Positions 7,106 through 14,275 are shown, counted from the first letter of the stretch. The stretch: 15,770 nucleotides of DNA from Onstottus_B sp035558335 (GCA_035558335.1 DATMCM010000100.1:1-15770); one strand, 5' to 3'. Program-made: numbers and translations. The notes: generated by a model not told the origin, from the letters alone.

Positions 7106-7118
7106 AGCCCGCTCCTAA

Positions 7119-7174
7119 CGATTGTCGATTGGGAATTTTCCGATTGCCGAATCTGCAATCCGGAATCCGCAATC
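7119..7174. repeat. Heptad inverted-repeat spacer, rpsQ/rplN (CGATTGC type)
   Basis: Eight consecutive units keep one register: CGATTGT (7119-7125), CGATTGG (7126-7132), GAATTTT, CCGATTG (7140-7146), CCGAATC (7147-7153), TGCAATC (7154-7160), CGGAATC (7161-7167), CGCAATC (7168-7174). The CGATTG-type units on the left are reverse complements of the CAATC-type units on the right, giving an imperfect hairpin across the boundary between the S10 and spc gene sets. Confidence 0.75.
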
Positions 7175-7176
7175 CT

Positions 7177-7485
7177 CTAACTCGCCTTCTGCACTATCTC
7201 GACTACCCGCCAACGCTTTCGAGCCGAAAGCGGCCGCGTCTCAACTATCTTCACCGTATCGCCGATTTGCGCGCCCAGCTCGTCGTGCGCCATAAACTTC
7301 GAGCGCTTGCGAATGTAGCGGCGGTACTTCGGATGACGCACCTGGCGCTCTACTCGCACCACGACTGTCTTCTCCATTTTGTCGCTCGTGACTAATCCGA
7401 CCTTTTCCTGGCGTCTGCGCTTTGGTTCAGTCTTCTCCGCTGCTCGGCCTGCCGCCGACTCGGTCAATTCATTCTTGTCTTCCAT
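7177..7485 (-). CDS. rpsQ: 30S ribosomal protein S17
   Basis: S17 is a primary 16S-binding protein of the 30S body with an OB fold. The product is 102 residues. The core begins near residue 27 (QEKVGLVTSDKMEKTVVVRV) and continues with RHPKYRRYIRKRSKFMAHDE and GDTVKIVETRPLSARKRWRV, all diagnostic. The first 26 residues are an acidic-then-basic, Ala-rich tail beyond the usual 80-90-residue protein. The ATG at 7485 has a GAAGGG element 6 nt upstream, which supports the longer start. It is the last gene of the S10 set. Confidence 0.96.
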   Translation of the reverse strand: MEDKNELTESAAGRAAEKTEPKRRRQEKVGLVTSDKMEKTVVVRVERQVRHPKYRRYIRKRSKFMAHDELGAQIGDTVKIVETRPLSARKRWRVVEIVQKAS

Positions 7486-7548
7486 ACCAACCCTTCGTCC
7501 TCGGGCGAAGCCGCCTCCGGTTCAAAACCTGGTTTCCAAAACCGCGAT

Positions 7549-7749
7549 CTATTTCTCAGCCGCTATCTCGCGTTGTCGCAGGAGCGTCTTCACTCGGGCA
7601 AGGTCCTTACGAGATTCGCGAAGCTGCTTCACAACGTCGGTGTTGCCGAGCGATATCTTGAATCGCATACGAAACAGCGACTCCTTAAGCTCGTCAATCC
7701 GGGCGTGCAGGTCGCTGTCTGACAGATCTCTCAACTCCTCAGCCTTCAT
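7549..7749 (-). CDS. rpmC: 50S ribosomal protein L29
   Basis: L29 sits beside L23 at the peptide exit tunnel, where chaperones and the signal recognition particle dock. The 66-residue, largely helical protein reads MKAEELRDLSDSDLHARI, then ELKESLFRMRFKISLG and VKQLRESRKDLARVKTLLRQ, as expected. Its ATG overlaps the rplP stop in an ATGA arrangement (7746-7749), and a strong AAGGAGG lies 9 nt upstream inside rplP, so translation is coupled. Confidence 0.97.
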   Translation of the reverse strand: MKAEELRDLSDSDLHARIDELKESLFRMRFKISLGNTDVVKQLRESRKDLARVKTLLRQREIAAEK

Positions 7750-8186
7750 ACCAGCCCGCCTCCTTCCTGGTCTTTACGCGAGATGAATTTTGTCTTGATC
7801 GGAAGCTTGGCCGCGGCAAGCCTGATTGCTTCGCGCGCGGTCTTCTCATCGACGCCTTCCATCTCGAACAGCACCCGTCCGGGTTTTACTACCGCCACCC
7901 AGCCTTCGGGCGCACCTTTGCCTTTGCCCATACGAGTTTCGGCAGGCTTCTTGGTGATGGGCTTGTCTGGAAAGACGCGAATCCATATCTTGCCGCCGCG
8001 CTTGATGAAGCGGGTCATTGCCACGCGGGAAGCTTCAATCTGCTTTCCGGTGATCCAAGCAGGCTCCATCGCTTTCAGCCCGTACTCGCCGAAACTTATC
8101 TCGGCCCCGCGCGTCGAAACACCGCTCATTCGACCGCGCTGCTGCTTGCGATACTTCATTCGTTTTGGAATCTTATATTCAGCCAT
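7746..8186 (-). CDS. rplP: 50S ribosomal protein L16
   Basis: L16 lies near the A site of the 50S subunit and is needed for late assembly and peptidyl transferase activity. The 146-residue product contains KRMKYRKQQRGRMSG, the central GGKIWIRVFPDKPITKKPAE and MGKGKGAPEGWVAVVKPGR, diagnostic of the family. The N-terminus MAEYKIPKR differs slightly from the common MLMPKR. The ATG at 8186 has no Shine-Dalgarno; the sequence directly upstream is a heptad hairpin arm starting 4 nt away. Initiation may depend on coupling to rpsC or on the hairpin. Confidence 0.96.
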   Translation of the reverse strand: MAEYKIPKRMKYRKQQRGRMSGVSTRGAEISFGEYGLKAMEPAWITGKQIEASRVAMTRFIKRGGKIWIRVFPDKPITKKPAETRMGKGKGAPEGWVAVVKPGRVLFEMEGVDEKTAREAIRLAAAKLPIKTKFISRKDQEGGGLV

Positions 8187-8190
8187 GAAA

Positions 8191-8295
8191 GTTGCCAGTT
8201 CTCAGGTGTCGGTTGTCAGTTGGCCCATTGTCAGCGGCTGGTAAGTCGGTCGTCCGCAGTAAGAACTGACAACTGACAACTGGCAACTGACAACT
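8191..8295. repeat. Heptad inverted-repeat spacer, rpsC/rplP (GTTGTCA / GACAACT)
   Basis: This is the longest element, fifteen 7-nt units in one register. The left part has GTTGCCA (8191-8197), GTTCTCA (8198-8204), GGTGTCG (8205-8211) and GTTGTCA (8212-8218). The right part has AAGAACT (8261-8267), then GACAACT (8268-8274), GACAACT (8275-8281), GGCAACT (8282-8288) and GACAACT (8289-8295). The right units are reverse complements of the left ones, so the 113-nt gap can fold into one long imperfect hairpin. The middle five or so units are decayed. Confidence 0.85.
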
Positions 8296-8299
8296 ACCA

Positions 8300-8956
8300 T
8301 CATGCTCTTCTCGCCTGCGCCGCCCGCCGAATCGTCATCTCTTCGCCGCGGTAGATCCAGACCTTGACTCCGATAACACCGAAAGTCGTATGCGCCTCCG
8401 CGAAACCATAGTCGATGTCCGCACGCAACGTGTGCAACGGAAGCCGGCCTTGCAGGTACCACTCAGATCGCGCGATCTCAGCTCCATTCAGGCGGCCCGA
8501 CACTCGAACCTTAATTCCCTGCGCTCCAAAGCGTTGCGCGTTCTCAACCGCGCGACGCATCGCACGCCTGAAAGCAATCCGCTTCTCGAGCTGCTGCGCG
8601 ATCTGTTCAGCTTGAAGCTGTGCGTTCAACTCAGGCTTGTGAATCTCCTGGATGTTGACGTAAACCTCGCGACCGGTCCGGTCCTTTATCTCGCCCTTGA
8701 GCTTGTCGATCTCAGCGCCCTTGCGTCCGATGATGATGCCCGGCCGCGAGGTGTGAATGATGATCTTCAGCTTGTTGGCTGCTCGCTCAACGTCGATGTG
8801 CGAGACACCCGCGCCCGCAAAGCGAGTCTTCAATTCCTTCTTGAGCTTCAAGTCTTCGTGCAGCAGTTCGGCGTAGTCGCGCTTAGCGATCCAGTTCGAA
8901 TGCCAGCCGCGATTGAAGCCGAGCCTGAAACCATAAGGATGAACTTTCTGACCCAC
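8300..8956 (-). CDS. rpsC: 30S ribosomal protein S3
   Basis: S3 forms part of the mRNA entry channel with S4 and S5 and has helicase activity on incoming mRNA. The 218-residue product starts with the invariant GQKVHPYGFRLG. A type II KH domain follows, with its GxxG loop as G77-R-K-G80 within RPGIIIGRKG. The C-terminal domain shows GAEIARSEWYLQGRLPLHTLRADIDYG in segments, then GVIGVKVWIYRGE. The start codon is GTG at 8956, with GGAGG 4 nt upstream, so it should be efficient. The length is near the family norm of 210-235. Confidence 0.97.
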   Translation of the reverse strand: MGQKVHPYGFRLGFNRGWHSNWIAKRDYAELLHEDLKLKKELKTRFAGAGVSHIDVERAANKLKIIIHTSRPGIIIGRKGAEIDKLKGEIKDRTGREVYVNIQEIHKPELNAQLQAEQIAQQLEKRIAFRRAMRRAVENAQRFGAQGIKVRVSGRLNGAEIARSEWYLQGRLPLHTLRADIDYGFAEAHTTFGVIGVKVWIYRGEEMTIRRAAQARRA

Positions 8957-8970
8957 GATTCCTCCACTTC

Positions 8971-9033
8971 GAGTTCAGAGTTCGGTGTTCGCGGTTCCGA
9001 GTTCAACCCGGAGCCACAAACCCTAACCCGGAA
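8971..9033. repeat. Heptad inverted-repeat spacer, rplV/rpsC (GAGTTCG type)
   Basis: Nine units in one register: GAGTTCA (8971-8977), GAGTTCG (8978-8984), GTGTTCG (8985-8991), CGGTTCC (8992-8998), GAGTTCA (8999-9005), ACCCGGA (9006-9012), GCCACAA, ACCCTAA (9020-9026), CCCGGAA (9027-9033). The GGTT/GTTC-bearing left units pair loosely with the AACC/GGAA-bearing right units. The arms are more diverged than in the GTCCGTA arrays. Confidence 0.65.
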
Positions 9034-9036
9034 CTG

Positions 9037-9396
9037 TCATTCTTTCCCTGACTCAACCTCGATCGTTATATGACTCTGCCATCGACGCTCGCGATAAGCG
9101 CGGCCCATTGGGGCCGGCCGAACGCGCCGACGATACTTAGTCGGGCCCAGGTCAACTGTTGCAGTCGAGACCACCAGTCGATCCACATCGATAGCAACGT
9201 TTAGCTGATCGGCCTTCTGTTCCGCGTTGGCGATCGCGGATCGGAGCGTTGTCTCGATCGGTAGGGCGGCGCGCTTGTTAGTCCCTTTGAGGACGGAAAG
9301 CGCCTCGTTGACTCGACGCCCGCGAATCAAGTCGACCACAAGCCGTGCCTTTTGCGGCGAGCCCTTGATGTACTTTGCTACTGCGCGTGCCTTCAT
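9037..9396 (-). CDS. rplV: 50S ribosomal protein L22
   Basis: L22 has a globular domain on the 50S surface and a long beta-hairpin lining the exit tunnel, part of the macrolide-related constriction. The 119-residue product starts MKARAVAKYIKGSPQKAR and VVDLIRGRRVNEAL follows. The tunnel hairpin ends in the typical RPAPMGRAYRERRWQSHITI. The start at 9396 is 3 nt after the rpsS stop, and a CGGAGG element about 10 nt upstream lies inside rpsS, so the two genes are coupled. Confidence 0.97.
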   Translation of the reverse strand: MKARAVAKYIKGSPQKARLVVDLIRGRRVNEALSVLKGTNKRAALPIETTLRSAIANAEQKADQLNVAIDVDRLVVSTATVDLGPTKYRRRVRPAPMGRAYRERRWQSHITIEVESGKE

Positions 9397-9399
9397 GGC

Positions 9400-9696
9400 T
9401 TATTTGCCTCCGGGTGCCTTCCTGACGGTTTTGTCGCTCTTCTCAGGATGGCCCTTGAACTGTCGCGTCGGCGAGAACTCGCCCAGACGATGGCCAACCA
9501 TGTTCTCCTGAATATAAACCGGGACAAACTTCTTCCCGTTGTGCACGGCGATAGTATGGCCAACCATCTCAGGCAATATGGTCGAGCGCCGAGACCAGGT
9601 CTTGTGGACCCGCTTCTCATTAGCCTGGTTCAGTCTCGTAATTGCCGCCACCACATGCGCGTCAACGAACGGCCCTTTTTTGATTGATCTTGCCAT
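9400..9696 (-). CDS. rpsS: 30S ribosomal protein S19
   Basis: S19 is a 30S head protein that bridges to the 50S and touches A-site tRNA. The 98-residue product starts MARSIKKGPFVDAHV and has KTWSRRSTILPEMVGHTIAV followed by GHRLGEFSPTRQFKGH, all conserved. The C-terminus is slightly longer and basic. The ATG at 9696 lacks a recognisable Shine-Dalgarno: only 5 nt separate it from the arm of a perfect 12-bp inverted repeat. It sits in the usual rplB-rpsS-rplV order. Confidence 0.97.
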   Translation of the reverse strand: MARSIKKGPFVDAHVVAAITRLNQANEKRVHKTWSRRSTILPEMVGHTIAVHNGKKFVPVYIQENMVGHRLGEFSPTRQFKGHPEKSDKTVRKAPGGK

Positions 9697-9701
9697 AATT
9701 C

Positions 9702-9774
9702 AGTAGTCCGTAGTCCGTAGTCCGTGGTCCGTGTCCCGTCGCTCATTCGAGCTACGGACTACTGACTACGGACC
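9702..9774. repeat. Heptad inverted-repeat spacer, rplB/rpsS (AGTCCGT type)
   Basis: Three exact AGTCCGT units (9705-9725), then GGTCCGT (9726-9732) and GTCCCGT (9733-9739), face ACGGACT (9754-9760), ACTGACT (9761-9767) and ACGGACC (9768-9774). AGTAGTCCGTAG (9702-9713) and CTACGGACTACT (9752-9763) form a perfect 12-bp inverted repeat. The unit is the same as in the rplE/rpsN array, in another phase. Confidence 0.85.
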
Positions 9775-9783
9775 AAGGACGAT

Positions 9784-10608
9784 TCATTTCTTAGCTCTTC
9801 TCACAATGAACTTGTCAGTGCGCTTGTTATTCCGAGTCTTGTACCCGCGAGTCGGCTGTCCCCAGGGCGTAACCGGATTGCGGCCGCCTGAAGTCTTACC
9901 CTCGCCTCCCCCGTGTGGATGGTCCACCGGATTCATCGCAACGCCGCGAACTTTAGGACGCCGACCAAGCCATCGGCTGCGCCCTGCTTTGCCCAACGAC
10001 ACATTGCTATGTTCGATGTTGCCGATCTGACCGACGGTCGCGTAGCACTCAATGTTGACTCTGCGGATCTCCCCGCTCGGCAACCGGAGCTGCGCCCAGT
10101 CGCCTTCTTTCGCTACAAGCTGAGCGGCGCCGCCGGCAGCTCTAACCATCTGCGCGCCTTTGCCCAGACGAAGTTCAATGTTGTGAATCGTCGTGCCCAG
10201 AGGAATGAACTTGAGAGGCAACGCATTTCCCGCAATGATGTCGGCTTCCGGACCCGACACGACGGTCTGGTCCACCTTTAGTCCAACCGGCGCGATGATG
10301 TATCGCTTGTCCCCGTCGGCGTAATGTAGAAGCGCGATGTTTGCCGAACGGTTGGGATCGTACTCGATCGTAGCCACACGCGCCGGAATACCGCTCTTGT
10401 CGCGCTTGAAGTCCACGATACGATATTGTCGCTTCGATCCCCCGCCGCGCCGTCGCATCGTAATGTGGCCATCGTTGTTGCGGCCCGAGATGCGTTTCTT
10501 CGGCGCGAGCAGCGGCTCGTACGGACGATCCCCCGTCAACTCTTCACGAGTTAGGTACGTTTGATAGCGCCGCGCCGGCGATGTCGGTGTTAGCTTCTTG
10601 ATTCCCAT
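9784..10608 (-). CDS. rplB: 50S ribosomal protein L2
   Basis: L2 is essential for subunit association and peptidyl transferase activity. The 274-residue product matches the family length. It starts MGIKKLTPTSPARRYQT; the RNA-binding domain includes GRNNDGHITMRRRGGGSKR. The C-terminal block MNPVDHPHGGGEG holds H230, equivalent to the catalytically implicated E. coli His229. An AGAGGA element 4 nt before the ATG at 10608 is a good Shine-Dalgarno. In the C-terminal half Gly codons are mostly GGC and Arg codons mostly CGC, useful as a reference for the odd tuf gene. Confidence 0.98.
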   Translation of the reverse strand: MGIKKLTPTSPARRYQTYLTREELTGDRPYEPLLAPKKRISGRNNDGHITMRRRGGGSKRQYRIVDFKRDKSGIPARVATIEYDPNRSANIALLHYADGDKRYIIAPVGLKVDQTVVSGPEADIIAGNALPLKFIPLGTTIHNIELRLGKGAQMVRAAGGAAQLVAKEGDWAQLRLPSGEIRRVNIECYATVGQIGNIEHSNVSLGKAGRSRWLGRRPKVRGVAMNPVDHPHGGGEGKTSGGRNPVTPWGQPTRGYKTRNNKRTDKFIVRRAKK

Positions 10609-10620
10609 CGGTTCCTCTTG

Positions 10621-10671
10621 AACGATGAATTGTGAACTAAGAATGATGAGTTATTTCATCGTTCATCATTC
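10621..10671. repeat. Heptad inverted-repeat spacer, rplW/rplB (AATGATG type)
   Basis: Units AACGATG (10621-10627), AATTGTG, AACTAAG, AATGATG (10642-10648), AGTTATT, TCATCGT (10656-10662) and TCATCAT (10663-10669) share one register. GAATGATGA (10641-10649) and TCATCATTC (10663-10671) form a perfect 9-bp inverted repeat. This heptamer is AT-rich, unlike the others, which shows that base composition is not what the elements have in common. Confidence 0.75.
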
Positions 10672-10672
10672 C

Positions 10673-11002
10673 CTAAATTGCATCTTCGTACATGATCGGC
10701 GTCTCGCCGGACTTCAAAGTTACAAAAGCTTTCTTCCAGTCTGAACGACGGCCCATTTCCCGCCGCGATGGTATGCGCTTCATTTTGCCCCGATAATTCG
10801 CAACCCGGACGTCCTCAACCTTGACGCCCAGAACCTTCTCGACCGCGCGCTTGATTTCCGGCTTGGTGGCGCGCACATGCACCTTCAGCGTGAGCATCTG
10901 ACGCGAGTTACCCGTTCTCCCCATCGCTTCCGGCTCGTCCTTCATAGTGAGCGCCTTTTCGGTAATGACCGGTCCCTTGATGACGTCCCAAATACTTTTC
11001 AT
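10673..11002 (-). CDS. rplW: 50S ribosomal protein L23
   Basis: L23 lies at the exit tunnel and is the docking point for trigger factor and the signal recognition particle. The 109-residue product starts MKSIWDVIKGPVITEKAL and includes VHVRATKPEIKRAVEKVLGVKVEDVRV (in two blocks) and KRIPSRREMGRRSDWKKAFV, typical of the family. The ATG at 11002 has AGGGAGAG 5 nt upstream, inside the end of rplD. An in-frame extension to 11122 lies in rplD coding sequence and was not used. The start is 11 nt after the rplD stop, so coupling is likely. Confidence 0.96.
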   Translation of the reverse strand: MKSIWDVIKGPVITEKALTMKDEPEAMGRTGNSRQMLTLKVHVRATKPEIKRAVEKVLGVKVEDVRVANYRGKMKRIPSRREMGRRSDWKKAFVTLKSGETPIMYEDAI

Positions 11003-11013
11003 CGGTGCTCTCC

Positions 11014-11640
11014 CTACTTGTTGCTCAACTGCTTGTCTAGTTGCGCAGCCGCCTCGCGCGATAGCGCAAGCTGCTCGTGCGTCAGCAAGTCGTATACGTT
11101 CACCGAACTGGGCGATACGCAAGTCACCTCGCGCAGGTTGCGAGAAGACAACGCAAGGTTAGCGTTCAACGAGTTGATGATCAGGGTGCGTTTATCGAGC
11201 CCCAGGCTCGCAAGAGTGGCCGCAAAGTCCTTGGTCTTATGCGACTCGAGCTCGAAATTCTCCACAATCACCAGCCCGCCCTCGCGCAGCCGCTCCGACA
11301 AAACGGAACGGATCGCGCCGCGGCGCATCTTTTTCGGAACTCGATAGGACCAATCACGAGGCTGAGGACCGTGAACGTTTCCGCCGCCCTTCCAAAGCGG
11401 GCTTCGGATGCTCGCGATTCGCGCGCGCCCGGTTCCCTTTTGCTTCCAGAGCTTCTTGCCCGAACCGCTGACGTCCCCACGCGTTTTTGTAGCCGATGTG
11501 CCCGCGCGTTGATTTGCGAGATAGTTCTTTACAGCCTCGTAGATCAGCGGTTTGTTCAGCGGCGCTCCAAACACCTCGTCCGACAGCTCAAGCTCGCCGA
11601 CCTCTTCATTCTTCAGATTCTTGATCTTCACAACAGGCAT
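11014..11640 (-). CDS. rplD: 50S ribosomal protein L4
   Basis: L4 binds domain I of 23S rRNA; its long loop forms the exit-tunnel constriction with L22. In E. coli it also autoregulates the S10 operon through the leader. The 208-residue product has the loop in about residues 43-100, with LANQRAGTSATKTRGDVSGSG, quoted only in part, and QKGTGRARIASIRSP then GGGNVHGPQPRDWSY. The C-terminal domain is ordinary. The ATG at 11640 has at best a weak GAGA-type ribosome-binding site. The E. coli-type S10 leader is not recognisable upstream of rpsJ here, so that control route is doubtful. Confidence 0.95.
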   Translation of the reverse strand: MPVVKIKNLKNEEVGELELSDEVFGAPLNKPLIYEAVKNYLANQRAGTSATKTRGDVSGSGKKLWKQKGTGRARIASIRSPLWKGGGNVHGPQPRDWSYRVPKKMRRGAIRSVLSERLREGGLVIVENFELESHKTKDFAATLASLGLDKRTLIINSLNANLALSSRNLREVTCVSPSSVNVYDLLTHEQLALSREAAAQLDKQLSNK

Positions 11641-11650
11641 ATCTTGTCTC

Positions 11651-11725
11651 GTTCCCAGTCAATAGTCCGTAGCTACCAGCGGTCCGCATTCAAGCTACGG
11701 GCCTCCGGTTACCGGCCAAGGACTG
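11651..11725. repeat. Heptad inverted-repeat spacer, rplC/rplD (GTCCGTA type)
   Basis: Starting at 11651 the sequence reads in 7-nt steps: GTTCCCA, GTCAATA, GTCCGTA (11665-11671), GCTACCA, GCGGTCC, GCATTCA, AGCTACG (11693-11699), GGCCTCC, GGTTACC, GGCCAAG, GACTG. CCGTAGCT (11667-11674) and AGCTACGG (11693-11700) pair perfectly over 8 bp, and the ends CAGTC and GACTG can also pair. It is a more diverged relative of the rplE/rpsN and rplB/rpsS elements. Confidence 0.7.
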
Positions 11726-12355
11726 TCACTGCACCTTCTTGATCAGCACGTAAGCGCCAGTGGGACCCGGCAGCGCTCCCCGTATCATCAGCAGGTTGTT
11801 TTCGGAGTCAACCGCGACGACTCGAAGATTCTTGATGGTCTTGCGTTCATCTCCCATGTGGCCGGCCATTTTTGTGCCTTTGAAGACCCGCGACGGATAA
11901 GCCGAAGCCCCTATTCCGCCAGGCGCCCGGTGAAACATCGACCCATGTGTCGCGCGCCCGCCGCCGAATCCGTGCCGCTTGACGAAACCGGCGAACCCGC
12001 GCCCTTTCGATTTGCCGATTACGTCCACAAGATCGTTCTCGTTGAACATATCTACGAGAATCTTGTCGCCGACGCTGGTCGCCTCATCGCTCGGCTCGAT
12101 GCGCACTTCGCGAAGCACCCGCGTAGGGGGCACGCCAGCTCGCTTGAAGTGACCCTCGGTCGGCTTGTTCACCTTACGAGGCGGCTTTTCCTCTACCAGC
12201 CCGAGCTGCACCGCGTTGTAGCCATCGGTGTTGACGGTCTTTTTTTGAACGACGATGCAGGGGCCAGCCTTTATGACCGTCACAGGGGTAACCGTGCCGT
12301 CGTCGGCGAACAACTGCGTCATCCCGAGCTTCTTACCGATAATTCCGTTGACCAT
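11726..12355 (-). CDS. rplC: 50S ribosomal protein L3
   Basis: L3 initiates 50S assembly and reaches towards the peptidyl transferase centre. The 209-residue product starts MVNGIIGKKLGMTQLF and carries KGRGFAGFVKRHGFGGG (residues 118-133) and HRAPGGIGASAYPSRVFKG (142-160). In E. coli the matching segment has Gln150, methylated by PrmB; here position 150 is Ala, so this modification should be absent. The ATG at 12355 lacks a clear Shine-Dalgarno and lies 5 nt from a heptad hairpin arm. It is second in the S10 set, as expected. Confidence 0.97.
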   Translation of the reverse strand: MVNGIIGKKLGMTQLFADDGTVTPVTVIKAGPCIVVQKKTVNTDGYNAVQLGLVEEKPPRKVNKPTEGHFKRAGVPPTRVLREVRIEPSDEATSVGDKILVDMFNENDLVDVIGKSKGRGFAGFVKRHGFGGGRATHGSMFHRAPGGIGASAYPSRVFKGTKMAGHMGDERKTIKNLRVVAVDSENNLLMIRGALPGPTGAYVLIKKVQ

Positions 12356-12360
12356 AATTC

Positions 12361-12439
12361 TTAGTCCGAGGTCCGTATTCCATAGTCCCTAGTTCGTAGC
12401 GCCCAGCCTACGGACTAGGGACTACGGGCTACGGACTAA
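12361..12439. repeat. Heptad inverted-repeat spacer, rpsJ/rplC (AGTCCGT type)
   Basis: From 12363 eleven units keep one register to 12439: AGTCCGA, GGTCCGT, ATTCCAT, AGTCCCT, AGTTCGT, AGCGCCC, AGCCTAC, GGACTAG, GGACTAC, GGGCTAC, GGACTAA. The left five are of AGTCCGT type, the right five of the complementary GGACTAC type, and the ends TTAGTCCG and CGGACTAA pair perfectly. Nearly the whole 85-nt rpsJ-rplC gap can therefore fold as one hairpin with a small loop. Confidence 0.85.
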
Positions 12440-12440
12440 C

Positions 12441-12767
12441 TTATTTGTGGTCCTTGCCGAAGGCCTTGATCTCGACATCAACTCCTGCCGGCAGGTCGAG
12501 TTTCATCAGCGCGTCGACCGTCTGCGGGGTCGGATCGAGTATGTCCATAAGCCGCTTGTGCGTCCGAATCTCGAACTGCTCGCGGCTCTTCTTGTCGACG
12601 TGCGGGCTTCGCAGCACGGTATACTTGTTCTTTACCGTCGGAAGCGGGATCGGCCCCGCAACCCGCGCGCCAGTTCGCTTCGCCGTGTCAACGATCTCAG
12701 CCGTTGACTGGTCGAGCACACGGTAGTCATAGCCTTTCAGCCGAATCCTTATCTTTTCATTCAGCAT
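12441..12767 (-). CDS. rpsJ: 30S ribosomal protein S10 / NusE
   Basis: S10 is a 30S head protein and, as NusE, partner of NusB in transcription antitermination. The 108-residue product is a few residues longer than usual (102-105). It starts MLNEKIRIRLKGYDYRVLD, then has ARVAGPIPLPTVKNKYTVLR and SREQFEIRTHKRLMDI, and ends with GVDVEIKAF. It begins 18 nt after the tuf stop with only a weak ribosome-binding site, so it is likely translated by ribosomes coming off tuf. No separate S10-operon promoter or long leader fits in this short gap. Confidence 0.97.
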   Translation of the reverse strand: MLNEKIRIRLKGYDYRVLDQSTAEIVDTAKRTGARVAGPIPLPTVKNKYTVLRSPHVDKKSREQFEIRTHKRLMDILDPTPQTVDALMKLDLPAGVDVEIKAFGKDHK

Positions 12768-12785
12768 AGATGGTGTCTCACTTCG

Positions 12786-13973
<1,188 letters not shown>

Positions 13974-13994
13974 GACAGTCTCCTGTGTTCAGTC

Positions 13995-14012
13995 AGCGGC
14001 ATTTGAGCCGCT
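13995..14012 (-). other. Hairpin in the tRNA-Thr to tuf leader
   Basis: A perfect 6-bp inverted repeat, AGCGGC (13995-14000) and GCCGCT (14007-14012), with a 6-nt loop lies 21 nt upstream of the tuf ATG, just outside its Shine-Dalgarno. No U-run follows in either direction, so it is not a typical terminator. It may mark an RNase processing point between the tRNA transcript and the tuf message; this is inferred from position. Confidence 0.35.
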
Positions 14013-14065
14013 ATCAACCTAACATCCTTCGCGCGTGCTCAATTGTTCTCTAACTTGCGCCCAAG

Positions 14066-14140
<75 letters not shown>

Positions 14141-14163
14141 TAGTCCAAGCAGCGACGAGAACA

Positions 14164-14238
14164 TGGAGCGGGCGACGGGATTCGAACCCGCAACATCTAG
14201 CTTGGAAGGCTAGTGCGCTACCATTGCGCTACGCCCGC
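14164..14238 (-). tRNA. tRNA-Gly (anticodon TCC)
   Basis: Acceptor GCGGGCG pairs with CGCCCGC, the D arm is GCGCAATGGTAGCGC, and the anticodon stem CTAGC/GCTAG encloses CTTCCAA with anticodon TCC. The T arm is GCGGGTTCGAATCCCGT. CCA is encoded (14164-14166). It reads GGA and GGG codons, the very Gly codons that dominate the adjacent tuf gene. It lies 23 nt upstream of tRNA-Thr. Confidence 0.97.
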
Positions 14239-14250
14239 CTCTTATACTTC

Positions 14251-14270
14251 AAATCTCAAATGAGAGATTT
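14251..14270 (-). other. Hairpin in the tRNA-Tyr to tRNA-Gly spacer
   Basis: AAATCTC (14251-14257) and GAGATTT (14264-14270) form a perfect 7-bp inverted repeat with a 6-nt loop inside the 37-nt spacer. On the plus strand a run of five T follows, but that strand has no gene to terminate. On the transcribed strand it most likely serves, if anything, as a tRNA-processing structure. Confidence 0.4.
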
Positions 14271-14275
14271 CTTTT

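Noticed and set aside
5654..8295. CRISPR array as an explanation for the regular repeats
   Set aside because: Units are 7 nt with no spacers of 30 nt or so between repeats, there are no cas genes, and the arrays are split among gene gaps.
3733..12439. Heptad hairpins as intrinsic terminators of each ribosomal gene
   Set aside because: None is followed by a U-run, and termination eleven times within essential ribosomal genes is not plausible.
14251..14275. Plus-strand rho-independent terminator between tRNA genes
   Set aside because: The stem is AT-rich and followed by T5, but no plus-strand gene leads into it; it was kept only as a hairpin.
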